DNA of 64,000 nt from an uncultured Stenotrophomonas sp. (GCF_945952405.1 NZ_CAMFIA010000015.1:1-64000); one strand, 5' to 3'. Positions 27,431-37,821 are shown, numbered from the stretch's first letter. A program made the numbers and translations. Notes: a model not told the origin generated them from the letters alone.

Positions 27431-28783
27431 TCAGGCCGTGGCCCGGATCATCTCGCCGAGGGTGCCGGTGATCTGGTCGATCTGCGCCTTGTCCACGATC
27501 AGCGGCGGCGACAGCGCGATGATGTCGCCGGTGCAGCGCACCAGCAGGCGACCCTCGTGGAAGCAGCGCCGGAACACTTCGTAGCCGCGGCTGCCGGGTG
27601 CATCCCGGCGCGGCGCCAGCTCGACCGCGCCGACCAGGCCGAAATTGCGGATGTCGATGACGTTGGGCAGGCCCTGCAGCGCATGCAGCCGCTCCTGCCA
27701 GTACTCGCCCAGTTCGATGGCGCGCTCGAACAGGCGCTCCTCGGCATACACCTCCAGTGTGGCCAGGGCGGCCGCGCAGGCCAGTGGATGGCCGGAATGG
27801 GTGTAGCCGTGGAACAGCTCGATGGCTTGCGGCGGCGCCTGCATCAGCGTGGCATGCACGGCGTCGCTGGCGAGCACGCCACCCAGCGGTACCGCGCCGT
27901 TGCTGACCGCCTTGGCGAAGGTCAGCAGATCCGGGGTGACGCCGAAGCGCTGTGCGGCGAACGGCATGCCGACCCGGCCGAAACCGGTGATGACCTCGTC
28001 GAACACCAGCAGGATGCCGTGCTGGTCGCACAGCTCGCGCAAGCGCTGCAGGTAGCCCGGTGCGGGCAGGATCACCCCGGCGGAGCCGGCGATGGGCTCG
28101 ACGAACACTGCGGCGATGGTCGAGGCATCGTGCAGTGCGATCAGCCGTTCCAGGTCGTCGGCCAGCTCCGCGCCCTGCCGCGGCAGGCCCTTGCTGAACG
28201 CGTTGCGCTGCAGGTCCAGGGTGTGCCGCAGGTAGTCCACGCCGCCCAGCTGCAGGCCGAACGGTTTGCGGTTGTTGGGCAGCCCGCCCAGCGCCATGCC
28301 CCCGAAGCCGACCCCGTGGTAGGCCTTCTCGCGACTGATGAAGCGGGTGCGCTGGCCCTCGCCGCGCTGGCGGTGGTAGGCCAGTACGATCTTCATCGCC
28401 GTGTCCACCGCCTCCGAACCCGAGCTGGTGAAGAACACATGGTTGAGCGCGGCCGGGGCCAGCGCCGCCAGTCGCTGCGCCAGTGCGAACGCAGGCGGCG
28501 AGCCGATCTGGAAGGCCGGCGAATAGTCGAGGGTGCGAGCCTGTTCAACGATGGCATTGACGATGCGCGGCCGCGCGTGGCCGGCGTTGCAGCACCACAG
28601 GCCCGCGGTGCCGTCGAGGATCTGGCGCCCGTCCACATCCTCGTAGTGCATGCCCTCGGCCCGTACCAGCAGGCGTGGCGCGGCCTTGTACTGGCGGTTG
28701 GCGGTGAACGGCATCCAGTACGCGTCCAGTGACTCGGGGCGCTGGGTGGCCAGGTCGTGCAGGTCGCTCTCGGGACGCTTCAT
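27431..28783 (-). CDS. Omega-amino acid/polyamine--pyruvate aminotransferase, class III
   Basis: 450 residues, PLP fold type I. The PLP Asp lies in LLVFDEVITGFGRVG and the Schiff-base Lys in LTFAKAVSNGAVPLGG. The N-terminal WMPFTANRQYK signature is that of beta-alanine/putrescine--pyruvate aminotransferases. With the divergent aldehyde dehydrogenase it could convert putrescine or a related amine to the aldehyde and then to the acid. The ATG at 28783 has GGAG upstream. Substrate is inferred. Confidence 0.9.
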   Translation of the reverse strand: MKRPESDLHDLATQRPESLDAYWMPFTANRQYKAAPRLLVRAEGMHYEDVDGRQILDGTAGLWCCNAGHARPRIVNAIVEQARTLDYSPAFQIGSPPAFALAQRLAALAPAALNHVFFTSSGSEAVDTAMKIVLAYHRQRGEGQRTRFISREKAYHGVGFGGMALGGLPNNRKPFGLQLGGVDYLRHTLDLQRNAFSKGLPRQGAELADDLERLIALHDASTIAAVFVEPIAGSAGVILPAPGYLQRLRELCDQHGILLVFDEVITGFGRVGMPFAAQRFGVTPDLLTFAKAVSNGAVPLGGVLASDAVHATLMQAPPQAIELFHGYTHSGHPLACAAALATLEVYAEERLFERAIELGEYWQERLHALQGLPNVIDIRNFGLVGAVELAPRRDAPGSRGYEVFRRCFHEGRLLVRCTGDIIALSPPLIVDKAQIDQITGTLGEMIRATA

Positions 28784-28887
28784 GCCAGCTCCATCGGGTC
28801 CGATGCGATGAATGTAGCGCAGCCGCGTCACGGCGAAGTCGCGGCGGCCCCGGTATAACCGGGGCTGGTTGATCGCTGGAGCCTCGC

Positions 28888-30384
28888 ATGGCCGACTTCC
28901 CCGACCGCAGTCACTGGCAGGCGCTGTCCCTGCACCTGTCGATACCCGGCCAGGCCTTCATCGACGGCCGCTACGCCGATGCCGCCAGTGGCGCCCGTTT
29001 CGACTGCATCAGCCCGATCGATGGCCGCGTGCTGGGCGCGGTCGCCGACTGCGACGCACAGGATGTGGAGCGCGCGGTACAGGCGGCGCGCCGCTCGTTC
29101 GAGGCGGGCCACTGGTCGCACGCGAGCCCGGCCCACCGCAAGCGCGTGCTGCTGACGCTGGCCGCGCTGGTGGAAAAGCACGCCGACGAGCTGGCCCTGC
29201 TGGAGACCCTGGACATGGGCAAGCCGGTGCGCGACGCACGTCGCATCGATCTGCCCGGCGTGGTGCGCTGCCTGGCCTGGACCGCCGAGGCCGTGGACAA
29301 GCTGTATGGCGAGGTCGCGCCGACCGGTCCGCACGAGCTGGGGCTGGTCACGCGCGAGGCGACCGGGGTGGTGGCGGCCATCGTGCCGTGGAATTTCCCG
29401 TTGCTGATGGCCTGCTGGAAGATCGCGCCGGCGCTGGCGATGGGCAACTCGGTGGTGCTCAAGCCCTCGGAGCGATCGCCGCTGAGTGCGCTGCGGCTGG
29501 CGGCACTCGCCGCCGAGGCGGGGCTGCCGGAGGGCGTGCTGAACGTGCTGCCGGGACATGGCGCACGCGTTGGAGAACCGCTGGCCCTGCACATGGACGT
29601 GGACGTGGTGGCCTTCACCGGCTCCACCGCGACCGGCGCGAAGCTGCTGGAGTACTCCGGCCGTTCCAATCTCAAGCGGGTCTGGCTCGAATGCGGCGGC
29701 AAGAGCCCGCACGTGGTGTTCGCTGACGCCCCGGACCTCGATGCCGCGGCCAGGGGCGTTGCCCAGAGCATTTTCTTCAACCAGGGCGAGGTCTGCACCG
29801 CCGGTTCGCGGCTGCTGGTACAGCGCTCGATCCGCGAGGACTTCGTGCACCAGGTGGTCGCCCATGGCCAGCGCATGCAGCCGCGGCATCCTCTGGAGGC
29901 CGATGCGCCGATGGGCGCGCTGGTTGACGCGGCGCATCTGGACAAGGTGATGGGCGATATCGCGCGTGCCGAAGGCGAGGGCGCGCGGTTGCTGCTGGGA
30001 GGGAAGCGTGCCGATGTGGAGGCGGGAGGCTGCTATGTGCAGCCCACCGTGTTCGACCAGGTGCGGCCGGAGCAGGCCTTGGCACGCGAGGAGGTATTCG
30101 GCCCGGTACTGGCCGTACTCGGCTTCGATGACGAGGCCGAGGCGGTGCGCGTGGCCAATGACAGCCGCTATGGTCTGGCTGCCGGGCTGTGGACGCGCGA
30201 TCTTGGCCGTGCCCATCGCGTCGCCCGCCAGCTGCGCGCCGGCAGCGTATGGGTGAATGGTTGGGATGGCGGCGACATGAGCGCGCCGTTCGGTGGCTAC
30301 AAGCAGTCCGGCAACGGCCGCGACAAGTCATTGCACGCGTTCGACAAATACAGCGAGATCAAGGCCACCTGGATCCAATTGTAG
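28888..30384 (+). CDS. puuC: Aldehyde dehydrogenase, PuuC-like (gamma-Glu-aminobutyraldehyde type)
   Basis: 498 residues. NAD(P)-binding motif FTGSTATG, catalytic Glu in WLECGGKSPH and catalytic Cys in FFNQGEVCTAG are intact. The pattern (VPWNFPLLMACWK, SVWVNGWDGGDMSAPFGGYKQSG) places it with PuuC and betaine-aldehyde-type dehydrogenases. With PuuA, PuuB and PuuD in this window it would complete the gamma-glutamylated putrescine route. It diverges from the aminotransferase by about 100 bp. Its stop codon TAG lies inside the GTAG head of a SMAG repeat. Confidence 0.9.
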   Translation: MADFPDRSHWQALSLHLSIPGQAFIDGRYADAASGARFDCISPIDGRVLGAVADCDAQDVERAVQAARRSFEAGHWSHASPAHRKRVLLTLAALVEKHADELALLETLDMGKPVRDARRIDLPGVVRCLAWTAEAVDKLYGEVAPTGPHELGLVTREATGVVAAIVPWNFPLLMACWKIAPALAMGNSVVLKPSERSPLSALRLAALAAEAGLPEGVLNVLPGHGARVGEPLALHMDVDVVAFTGSTATGAKLLEYSGRSNLKRVWLECGGKSPHVVFADAPDLDAAARGVAQSIFFNQGEVCTAGSRLLVQRSIREDFVHQVVAHGQRMQPRHPLEADAPMGALVDAAHLDKVMGDIARAEGEGARLLLGGKRADVEAGGCYVQPTVFDQVRPEQALAREEVFGPVLAVLGFDDEAEAVRVANDSRYGLAAGLWTRDLGRAHRVARQLRAGSVWVNGWDGGDMSAPFGGYKQSGNGRDKSLHAFDKYSEIKATWIQL

Positions 30385-30444
30385 AGCCGAGCCCATGCTC
30401 GGCTGCATTCCGCCAGAAGCAGCCGAGCATGCGATCGGCTCAAC
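30381..30444. repeat. SMAG facing pair overlapping the puuC stop
   Basis: GTAGAGCCGAGCCCATGCTCGGCTGC (30381-30406) begins within the puuC stop codon. A degenerate facing copy (GCAGCCGAGCATGCGATCGGCTC) follows at about 30419-30441. Confidence 0.85.
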
Positions 30445-30557
30445 ACCGGCGGCCAACGCCAGCTGCCCTGCGGTCGTTGGATTCCGTTGGCATCGGTGTC
30501 GGTTGAAACCATCGGCGCGTGGCAGAATCGGGTGATCCACCGTTACCCGTGTTGCCG

Positions 30558-31859
30558 ATGTCGACGCCCCGCGCTGCCACACCGCCCGTGAATTCCCCCC
30601 GCCGTGTCCTGCTGGCCAGCCTGATCGGCACCACCATCGAATTCTTCGATTTCTACATCTACGCCACCGCTGCGGTGCTGGTGTTCCCGCACCTGTTCTT
30701 CCCGGACAGCAGCGAGCAGGCCGCGTTGCTGCAGTCGCTGGCGACCTTCGCCGTGGCGTTCATCGCGCGTCCGGTCGGCTCGGCGGTGTTCGGTCATTTC
30801 GGCGACCGCATCGGCCGCAAGGCCACCCTGGTCGCCGCGCTGCTGACCATGGGCCTGTCCACGGTGCTGATCGGCCTGCTGCCGACCCATGCGCAGATCG
30901 GGCTGTGGGCGCCAGCACTGCTGGCCCTGTGCCGGTTCGGCCAGGGCCTGGGCCTGGGCGGCGAGTGGGGTGGGGCGGTACTGCTGGCCACCGAGAATGC
31001 ACCGCCGGGCAAGCGCGCCTGGTACGGCATGTTTCCGCAGCTGGGCGCACCGCTGGGTTTCCTGCTGTCGGCCGGCATCTTCCTGGTGCTCGGCCGCTGC
31101 CTGAGCCAGGACGACTTCCTGCAGTGGGGCTGGCGCATTCCGTTCGTGGCCAGCGCGCTGCTGGTCGGGCTTGGCCTGTGGGTGCGCCTGAACATCCACG
31201 AGACCCCCGATTTCCGCAAGGCGCTGGAACGCAGGGCACCGGTGCGGCTGCCGATGTGGACGGTGCTGCGCGACCATCCGGTGCCGATGCTGCTCGGCAC
31301 GCTGGGCGCGTTCGCGACCTTCGTGCTGTTCTACCTGATGACGGTGTTCAGCCTCGGCCATGGCACCGCGGTGCTGGGCTACAGCCGTGAGCAGTTCCTG
31401 TTGATGCAGATGGCCGGCATGCTGTTCTTCGCGCTCGGCATCCCGCTGTCGGCGCGCTATGGCGACCGCTGGGGCACGCGCCGCACGATGATCGTCGCCA
31501 GCGTGCTGATCATCGGCTTCGGCGTGCTGTTCGCGCCACTGTTCCAGCCGCACAGCCCGTGGCTGGTCACCGCCTTCCTGTGCCTGGGCCTGTTCCTGAT
31601 GGGCCTGACCTACGGCCCCTGCGGCACGTTCCTGGCCGAGATCTACCCGGTGGAGGTGCGCTATACCGGTGCCTCGCTGTCATTCAACCTGGCCGGCATC
31701 CTCGGTGCTGCACCGGCGCCGTACCTGGCCACCTGGCTGGCCGAGCGCTTCGGTCTGGTCGCGGTCGGCTACTACCTGTGCCTGACCGCGGCCGCGACCC
31801 TGTGCGCGCTGGTGGCGTTGCACCGGCGCGCGCTGCGGATCAACCAAAGAAGCGCTTGA
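30558..31859 (+). CDS. MFS transporter, metabolite:H+ symporter (MHS) family
   Basis: 433 residues with 12 predicted helices. The MHS signature is clear: [16 protein letters not shown] in helix 1, [14 protein letters not shown] in the 2-3 loop and [18 protein letters not shown] in helix 4. MHS carriers import organic acids or osmolytes (citrate, alpha-ketoglutarate, proline/betaine, shikimate); the substrate is not evident. The start is uncertain: ATG 30558 or GTG 30519 (13 more residues). Its 3' end overlaps the convergent hemerythrin gene by 20 bp. Confidence 0.88.
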   Translation: MSTPRAATPPVNSPRRVLLASLIGTTIEFFDFYIYATAAVLVFPHLFFPDSSEQAALLQSLATFAVAFIARPVGSAVFGHFGDRIGRKATLVAALLTMGLSTVLIGLLPTHAQIGLWAPALLALCRFGQGLGLGGEWGGAVLLATENAPPGKRAWYGMFPQLGAPLGFLLSAGIFLVLGRCLSQDDFLQWGWRIPFVASALLVGLGLWVRLNIHETPDFRKALERRAPVRLPMWTVLRDHPVPMLLGTLGAFATFVLFYLMTVFSLGHGTAVLGYSREQFLLMQMAGMLFFALGIPLSARYGDRWGTRRTMIVASVLIIGFGVLFAPLFQPHSPWLVTAFLCLGLFLMGLTYGPCGTFLAEIYPVEVRYTGASLSFNLAGILGAAPAPYLATWLAERFGLVAVGYYLCLTAAATLCALVALHRRALRINQRSA

Positions 31860-32301
31860 GTGTGCGTCCCAGCCAACCGCCGCCCTGGTGCTCGCGGGCG
31901 AACTGGTTCAGGTGCGCCTTGACCTGCTCAGCGTAGGCCTGGTCGTCGCCGCGGATGTGGTTGAACAGCCAGCGCGAGAGCATGGTGCGCAGCTCGTCGC
32001 TGATGTCCTCGCCGGCCTGGAAACGCAGCCGGTACTCGGCCACGCGCTTGATGAAAACCTCATGCACGCGCTTGTGCGCGGCGCAGAACGGGTAGCCCGC
32101 TTCCTCCATCAGCTCTTCCTCGAACGCGAAGTGCGACATGGTGTAGTCCACCACTTCGTCGATCACTTCGCCGACCGCGGCACGCTGCATGCTGGCCTGG
32201 GCCACGTGCAGGTGGTTGAGCATCTCGATGATGCGGCGGTGCTGCTGATCGATCACCTCGATGCCGATGTTCAGATCGTCCTGCCAGACCAGTAGTGCCA
32301 T
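31840..32301 (-). CDS. Bacteriohemerythrin
   Basis: 153-residue single-domain hemerythrin. The di-iron ligand pattern is complete: His in [38 protein letters not shown] and HIRGDDQAY. Such proteins bind O2 or NO and often deliver or sense oxygen in motile bacteria. It has a short C-terminal extension ([14 protein letters not shown]). It is followed upstream by a diguanylate cyclase gene in the same direction, 85 bp away. Confidence 0.93.
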   Translation of the reverse strand: MALLVWQDDLNIGIEVIDQQHRRIIEMLNHLHVAQASMQRAAVGEVIDEVVDYTMSHFAFEEELMEEAGYPFCAAHKRVHEVFIKRVAEYRLRFQAGEDISDELRTMLSRWLFNHIRGDDQAYAEQVKAHLNQFAREHQGGGWLGRTLKRFFG

Positions 32302-32386
32302 CCCCGGCGTCCCTTCATGCGTATGTCGGGGCCGACTGTAGAGCCGCCGCACGGGCGCGGCGTTGATCTGGATCAAGGCGTGCCGG

Positions 32387-33730
32387 TCAGGGCAGCGCGG
32401 GCTCGCGCGGGCGCAGCGGGCTGGCCACCGTCGTGCAGCTGACCCGGTTGCGGCCAGCGGCCTTGGCCAGGTACAGCTGGCGGTCGGCCTCCGAGATCAG
32501 CCGGTGCAGGGCATCGCGCTGTGGGCGCAGGCAGCACAGGCCGATGCTGACCGTCATGCGCAGGGTGGCGGTTCCGATGTCCACTTCCAGCGCAGCGATG
32601 CGCTGGCGCAGCGCCTCGAAGTACAGCACGGCCTCGTCCTGCTCCATGTCCGGCACCAGCAGGCAGAATTCCTCGCCGCCGAAGCGCGCGATCAGGTCCT
32701 GGCTGCGTGCGTGCGCGGCCACCGCGCCGGCCACCGCGCGCAGCGCATCGTCGCCGGCTTCGTGGCCATGGGTATCGTTGATGTGCTTGAAGTGGTCGAT
32801 GTCGATCATCGCCACCGCCACGCATTGGCCGTGCAGCTGCAGCTGCGGCAGCTGGCGCTGGCTCTGTTCCAGGAAGAAGCGCCGGTTGGGCAGGCCGGTG
32901 AGGAAGTCACGGGTGGCCAGGTCCTGCAGGGTGCCGATCAGTTCCAGCTGGTCCACGTTCTGTGAGACACGGCAGAAGAACTCTTCGCGCGAGAACGGCT
33001 TGCGCAGGAAATCATTGGCACCGTTCTTCAGGAAACGAGGGATCAGCGAAGCGTCGGTATTGCCGGAGATGCCGATCACCGCCACCTTGTCGCGCGAGCG
33101 CAGGGTACGCAGGCGGCGGGTGAACTCCACGCCCTGCATGCCCGGCATTTCCTGGTCGACCACCGCCAGGCGGATCGCCGGATGCGCCTCGATCGCGGCC
33201 AGCCCCTCGTTGCCATCGGCGGCCTCGTGCACTTCATGGCCATACATGCGCAGCAGCGCGGCGGCGTAGCCGCGCGCGGAGGGCGAATCATCCACCACCA
33301 GCGCGGCGATGCGGCGGTTGCGTTCCAGCCGCTGCACCAGCCACACCAGGTAGTCGATGCTGCCGGGCGTGTTCTTCAGCACGTAGTCGATGATCTGCTG
33401 CTGCAGCACGCGCTTGCGCAGGTCCTCGTCATACACGCCGCTGACCACCACCGTCGGCAGGCCGCGCTTGAGGAAGAATTCGACCACCGCATCACGGTCG
33501 CCGTCGGCCAGGACCAGTCCGGTCAGCACCAGGAACCAGCCACCGCCTTCACCGAGCAGGCGGTCGGCCTCGGCCAGCGTGGACGCGATCACCACCGGCA
33601 GCTCCAGGCGCTGCTCGATGGCCTCGCGCAGCATGCTGGTGAACGCACGGGAGTTTTCAACCAGCAGGATCCGTTGTGGCAACGGATCGGCCAGGTCGCC
33701 ATCGATGGCGGCCTGCGGCAGCACGGGCAT
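32387..33730 (-). CDS. Diguanylate cyclase with two receiver domains
   Basis: 447 residues: REC1 (about 20-135), REC2 (about 142-260) and GGDEF (about 275-435). REC2 has the acidic pair VVDDSP, phosphoacceptor Asp192 ([11 protein letters not shown]) and Lys244. REC1 has lost the phosphoacceptor: the strand reads FLVLTGLVL with Thr70 at the expected place. The cyclase is active in sequence (RFGGEEF, 349-355) and has an RxxD inhibitory site (RSQD, 342-345) five residues before GGEEF. It should make cyclic di-GMP with product inhibition. No histidine kinase with an intact active site is adjacent. The ATG 33730 is weakly supported by a ribosome binding site. Confidence 0.92.
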   Translation of the reverse strand: MPVLPQAAIDGDLADPLPQRILLVENSRAFTSMLREAIEQRLELPVVIASTLAEADRLLGEGGGWFLVLTGLVLADGDRDAVVEFFLKRGLPTVVVSGVYDEDLRKRVLQQQIIDYVLKNTPGSIDYLVWLVQRLERNRRIAALVVDDSPSARGYAAALLRMYGHEVHEAADGNEGLAAIEAHPAIRLAVVDQEMPGMQGVEFTRRLRTLRSRDKVAVIGISGNTDASLIPRFLKNGANDFLRKPFSREEFFCRVSQNVDQLELIGTLQDLATRDFLTGLPNRRFFLEQSQRQLPQLQLHGQCVAVAMIDIDHFKHINDTHGHEAGDDALRAVAGAVAAHARSQDLIARFGGEEFCLLVPDMEQDEAVLYFEALRQRIAALEVDIGTATLRMTVSIGLCCLRPQRDALHRLISEADRQLYLAKAAGRNRVSCTTVASPLRPREPALP

Positions 33731-33849
33731 GATGCGGTGGCTCACGAGGGAGGACTCGGCACGGATAGCGGCGGTTTCGGGCGCAACTTTAGCCGCGCAT
33801 GGTACCCGGCCAGGCCGCCCTCGGCTCAGGCCGCCGGTGAGATGGCCGC

Positions 33850-35421
33850 CTACAGCCTGGCACGTGGCTCGTGCAGTACCAGCCGAAGCCGATTGCCGCG
33901 GCACTGGACCGCGCCATCGTAGGCCAGGGTCCGTCCCGCCAGGCGCTCGAAGGCCTGTTGCGCGGTCGACGGGGCCAGCGCACGGCCGCGGTCGAGCAGT
34001 GCCACCACCACCACGATGCCACGGCGGCTGCCCGATCGCCCGCATCGCGCGCGGATGCAGACCTGCCCGGTTTCCAGCTCCAGCAGCAGCGAAACCGCTT
34101 CGATCAGGGTGCGATAGATCGCCAGCTGCAGGTCCAGGCTGAGCAGGCAGGGATTGCCTGCCAGCCGCGGCGGAGCCACCCGCGCGGTGCTGTTCCAGGC
34201 TTCGCGCACGCCGCCTGCCTGCAGGGCGACGTAGAGCCCGACCTGCTCCAGGCCGGACGGGTAGATCAGGCTGGCCTGTTCGCGGAACAGCCGCGAGTGC
34301 ACCGATGCTGCATGCAGCAGGCTGTTGGCCACGCCGTGATGGCCCTGCGCCTGCAGCCAGCTGACCATTTCACCCAGCGAGCTGTCCATGCCTTCGCCCA
34401 GGTGTCGGAGGTGGGCGGCCCGCTCGCGCAGGTCGCGTTCGCTGAACCGGTGCGAGCTGCGCGCCAGCCAGGCGCGGGTTTCTTCGGCGAGGCCACGGGC
34501 GCGGGCACGTTGATGGTGATAGCTGATGCTCGATCCAAGCGCGAGCAGTGCGATGCTCATCACCGCCATGTTCTGCTGGGTGGAGAACGTGCCCAGGTCG
34601 AACGACGCCGGCAAGCCGGTGCTGGGCGTGGCCAGATGAAGCGGAAGGTTCAGCAGCGGGATCGCGATGGCTGCGCCGCGCCATCCATGCAGGAAGGTCA
34701 GTGCGATGGCCGGAAGCGTTGCCAGCAAAACCAGATGCGTACGGTGGGTGTCTGCGCTGGTGGGAATCAGCAGCACGCACAGTCCCAGCGCCAGCATCAG
34801 GGCGATGGCACCCACGGAAGGCATGAGCCTGCCTTTGCGTACGGGTGAACCCGCATGGCGCCGGGCCCAAAGCAGGGCCAGTGGGGCCAGGGTGATGATC
34901 GCTGCGAAATGACCAAAGACCTCCCTTCCGGCGACATCCAGCAGGGCATCCGGTGGTGGATCCGGCCACAGCAGGCGGGACAGGCCAAGATTGAGGCTGG
35001 TGACCGCCAGTGCCGCCGTAACCGAAAGAGACAGCAGCCAGAAGCCGGTCGCGGCCTCGGAAATGGCCCTTCTCAGGTGCAGGTGCACCACCAGCATCGC
35101 CGCCGGCATCAGCAGGGTGGAGGCGAGGATGACCCATTCCAGGCCGTACTGGTCGATCGCAGGAATGCGCAGGTGCGCGAAATAGCCGAGTTCGCCCAGC
35201 AGCAGGTAGCACCACAGGCGAGGGGGGACCATCAGCAATGCGGCGACGCGGATGCCCGCCGGAAGGAAAAACTGGTCCAGGGAATGCTGGCGGGCGACCC
35301 CGCAGGCAAGGGCGTACGCTGCCGCCAGCACAAGCCCTGCCGGGTGCACCGGAATGCCGGACAGGACTTTATCCTTCAGCGCGCTCCATCTGGGACCGGC
35401 TTGGGCACGGGCAACGCTCAC
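33850..35421 (-). CDS. MASE1 membrane protein with degenerate kinase-like C-terminus (paralog A)
   Basis: 523 residues. Eight or so helices in residues 25-305 form a MASE1 sensor domain, with DQFFLPAGIRVAALL and LHGWRGAAIAIPLLN. After it comes a helical segment (RERAAHLRHLGEGMDSSLGEMV) placed like the HisKA_3 dimerisation helix but with no His in the usual ELHD site. A YPSGLEQVGLYVAL block then resembles the LRP-LxxLGLxxAL turn of NarL-type kinases. The remaining domain lacks the Asn and Gly boxes of HATPase_c. It is therefore probably a sensor without kinase activity. The start is a GTG at 35421 with AGGGA just upstream. It is one of three paralogs in a row. Confidence 0.8.
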   Translation of the reverse strand: MSVARAQAGPRWSALKDKVLSGIPVHPAGLVLAAAYALACGVARQHSLDQFFLPAGIRVAALLMVPPRLWCYLLLGELGYFAHLRIPAIDQYGLEWVILASTLLMPAAMLVVHLHLRRAISEAATGFWLLSLSVTAALAVTSLNLGLSRLLWPDPPPDALLDVAGREVFGHFAAIITLAPLALLWARRHAGSPVRKGRLMPSVGAIALMLALGLCVLLIPTSADTHRTHLVLLATLPAIALTFLHGWRGAAIAIPLLNLPLHLATPSTGLPASFDLGTFSTQQNMAVMSIALLALGSSISYHHQRARARGLAEETRAWLARSSHRFSERDLRERAAHLRHLGEGMDSSLGEMVSWLQAQGHHGVANSLLHAASVHSRLFREQASLIYPSGLEQVGLYVALQAGGVREAWNSTARVAPPRLAGNPCLLSLDLQLAIYRTLIEAVSLLLELETGQVCIRARCGRSGSRRGIVVVVALLDRGRALAPSTAQQAFERLAGRTLAYDGAVQCRGNRLRLVLHEPRARL

Positions 35422-35696
35422 ATTCCCTCGCGGCGATCATGGGCCAGCGGCGAAAGTAGCGAGACTTCGATACCGGTGCAACGGCAGCAGCAGCCGTTCC
35501 GGCATGGCCCGCAACCGGTCAGCGCTGCCCGCTGGCGTGAATGGCACCGTTGGTGCCGCGCCGTTATGCTGGCAACGCCTCGTGCTGGGCGATGGTTTAC
35601 CTCGCCAGCGGGTCAAGCAGGGGATATTGCATTATCTGATCGACGTCAGGCGTGTATTGCCTGGATGCTGTCCACCTTTCAATCATGGAGATGCCT

Positions 35697-36140
35697 GTGA
35701 GATTTTCCCGATTCTCGAAGATGACGTCCGTTGCCGTGCTGCTGGCGGCCCCGGCGCTGGCATTCGCCTGCTGCCCGGGGGGCGGCCAGGGCGTGCCGAT
35801 GGCAAAGGCGGGTTTGGGCGAGAGCCAGCCTGCGGCGCTTGATCTCAGCTCGGACCCGGCATGGCAGGTCTATGCGTTCGAGCGCGATGGGGTGTCGTAC
35901 TACCAGGTCAATGATCTGACCGGCCAGGTCAATCTGATTGTCGCCAGCCTCGATTCGGCGTTCTGGACGCTGCCGGCCGGCAAGACCGCGGCACGCGTAT
36001 CGCTGCCGTCCACGCCGTTGGCGTTGCCGAACAATGCGCGTCGCAGCGTGGTTTTCCGCGGCCCGGATTTCTCCCTGGTCGTCTACGGCGAGGGGCGCAA
36101 CGCCGTCTGGTCGGTGGAGCGCACTGCCGGCACCCGCTGA
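35697..36140 (+). CDS. Small secreted protein between MASE1 paralogs, unknown
   Basis: 147 residues from a GTG at 35697 with GGAG six bases upstream. Signal peptide about 1-25 (hydrophobic core VAVLLAAPALAFA) followed by CCPGGG; the adjacent Cys could be a weak lipobox (AFAC). The mature part is a small beta-rich domain (WQVYAFERDGVSYYQVND, DFSLVVYGEGRNAVWSVER). No family recognised. It is the only plus-strand gene among the three minus-strand MASE1 genes and could be a periplasmic partner of them; this is a guess from position. Confidence 0.75.
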   Translation: MRFSRFSKMTSVAVLLAAPALAFACCPGGGQGVPMAKAGLGESQPAALDLSSDPAWQVYAFERDGVSYYQVNDLTGQVNLIVASLDSAFWTLPAGKTAARVSLPSTPLALPNNARRSVVFRGPDFSLVVYGEGRNAVWSVERTAGTR

Positions 36141-36231
36141 CGGCCTGCCTGGCGCTGGCCTGTCCCGCAGTGGCAGGAGTGCCGCTGCGGGGTAGCGCCG
36201 GCGCGGCAGGGCAACGGGCGCGGGTGGCCGG

Positions 36232-37821
36232 TCAGTTCCGCGCCGGTGCCGCGCAGATGTCGTTGCGCGCGTTGGGGACGGTTTCGCGCCCGGCCTCGCC
36301 CGCGCTGTCCAGCAATACCATCGTGATGCGGTGGCCGCGGCACTGCACGCTGCCCGAATAGGCATGCGCGCGGGCCGAAAGGCGGTCGATGGCCCGTTCC
36401 ATGGTGCGCGGTGCGAGCGTGCGGTGCCGATCCAGCAGCGCGACGTTGAGCACGATGCCGCGTGTGCCCTTGTAGCGACCGCAGCGTGCGCTGATCTGGA
36501 TCTGGCCGGTTTCTTCCTTCAGCAGCAGCGATACCGCTTCGGCGAAGGTGCGGTAGGCGGCCAGCTGCAGGCCCATGCTCAGCTGGCACGGATCCCCGCC
36601 CAGCAGCGGACGGGCCATCCGATGGCTGGCGTTCCAGGTTTCGCTGAGGCCGCTGGCGTGCAGGGCGACATACAGACCCGCATGCTCGAGTTCGGTGGGG
36701 TACACCATGCTGGTCAGTTCACGGAACCGCCGCGAGCGGCGCGAAAAGGCGCGGAGCAGGTCGGTTGCCGGAACGTCATGGCCATCGGCCTTCAGCTGCT
36801 GCACGGTCTCGCCCAGCGCTTCTTCGATGTCATCCGCAATCTGGCGCAGGCCGAGCGCACGCTCGCGCAGGTCCTGTTCGTTGGCCAGGTGTGCCGAGCG
36901 CGAGAAGGCACGGGCCCGCGATGCCGCCATCGGCGCGGGTGCGTGCTGATGGTAGTGGTGGGTGATGCGTGGCCCCAGCGCGATGAGTGCGGTGCTGGTG
37001 ATCGCAATGATCTGCTGGGTGAAGAAGGTGGTCTCGTCGAACGAGCCGGGTAACCCGGTGGTTGGCATGGTCTGGCTGAGGATGATGTTCATCAGCGGAA
37101 CGCCGACCGCGGCGCCCCGCCAGCCATGCATGCAGGTGAGCGCGATGACCGGCAGCACCAGCAGGAGCTGCAGCGTGGCCCGCGCCGAATGGTCCTGGGT
37201 GCCGAGCTGGATCAGCAGTGCACCCAGCACGCCCAGCGAAACCAGTGCCGCCAGGGTCGGGCGGCGTCGCCAGGTCGTCCAGTCGTAATGGCTGCGACGG
37301 CGCAGCCAGAGCAGCGCCAGCGGTGCGACGGTGAGGATCGCGATGTAATCGCTGAGCACGTACAGCATGGCGTTGGTGTAGAACGGCATGCTCGGCGGAA
37401 CCGGCCACAGCATGTGGATCAGGCCGAGCTTGAGCGCGGTGGCGACCAGCGCGGCCGAGGCCGCCAGCGAAAGCAGCCAGCTTTCGGTGGTGAAGGCCAT
37501 CAGCTTGTCATGCAGGTGAACGATCAGCGCGACCGCCGGGATCAGGCAGGCGGATCCAAGAATGACCCAGGCCATTCCGTAATCCTCGATCATCGGATAG
37601 CGCATCTGGGCGAAGTAGGCATATTCGCCAAGGATCAGGTAGGCCCACATCCGCTTCGGGGTCAGCAGAAGCGCTGCAACACGGATACCGGCGGGCAGGA
37701 AGAACTGATCGACGGAAAGGTGCCATGTGGCCCAGCACACGACAGCGTAGAGTGCCGCCAGCGCAAGGCCTGCGGGGCGGATACGGAAACTCAGCTCAAA
37801 GCCATTCTTCAGCCACTTCAA
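36232..37821 (-). CDS. MASE1 membrane protein with degenerate kinase-like C-terminus (paralog B)
   Basis: 529 residues, same architecture as paralog A: MASE1 helices (about 18-300, DQFFLPAGIRVAALL, MHGWRGAAVGVPLMN), a helical linker (RERALGLRQIADDIEEALGE) without a phosphorylatable His in the usual place, a YPTELEHAGLYVAL block and a C-terminal domain with CQLSMGLQLAAYR and ISARCGRYKGTRG. The start is a TTG at 37821 with GGAGG seven bases upstream; it aligns M-KWLKNGF with the M-QWWKDGL start of paralog C. The C-terminal tail after about residue 500 differs from the others. Confidence 0.8.
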   Translation of the reverse strand: MKWLKNGFELSFRIRPAGLALAALYAVVCWATWHLSVDQFFLPAGIRVAALLLTPKRMWAYLILGEYAYFAQMRYPMIEDYGMAWVILGSACLIPAVALIVHLHDKLMAFTTESWLLSLAASAALVATALKLGLIHMLWPVPPSMPFYTNAMLYVLSDYIAILTVAPLALLWLRRRSHYDWTTWRRRPTLAALVSLGVLGALLIQLGTQDHSARATLQLLLVLPVIALTCMHGWRGAAVGVPLMNIILSQTMPTTGLPGSFDETTFFTQQIIAITSTALIALGPRITHHYHQHAPAPMAASRARAFSRSAHLANEQDLRERALGLRQIADDIEEALGETVQQLKADGHDVPATDLLRAFSRRSRRFRELTSMVYPTELEHAGLYVALHASGLSETWNASHRMARPLLGGDPCQLSMGLQLAAYRTFAEAVSLLLKEETGQIQISARCGRYKGTRGIVLNVALLDRHRTLAPRTMERAIDRLSARAHAYSGSVQCRGHRITMVLLDSAGEAGRETVPNARNDICAAPARN

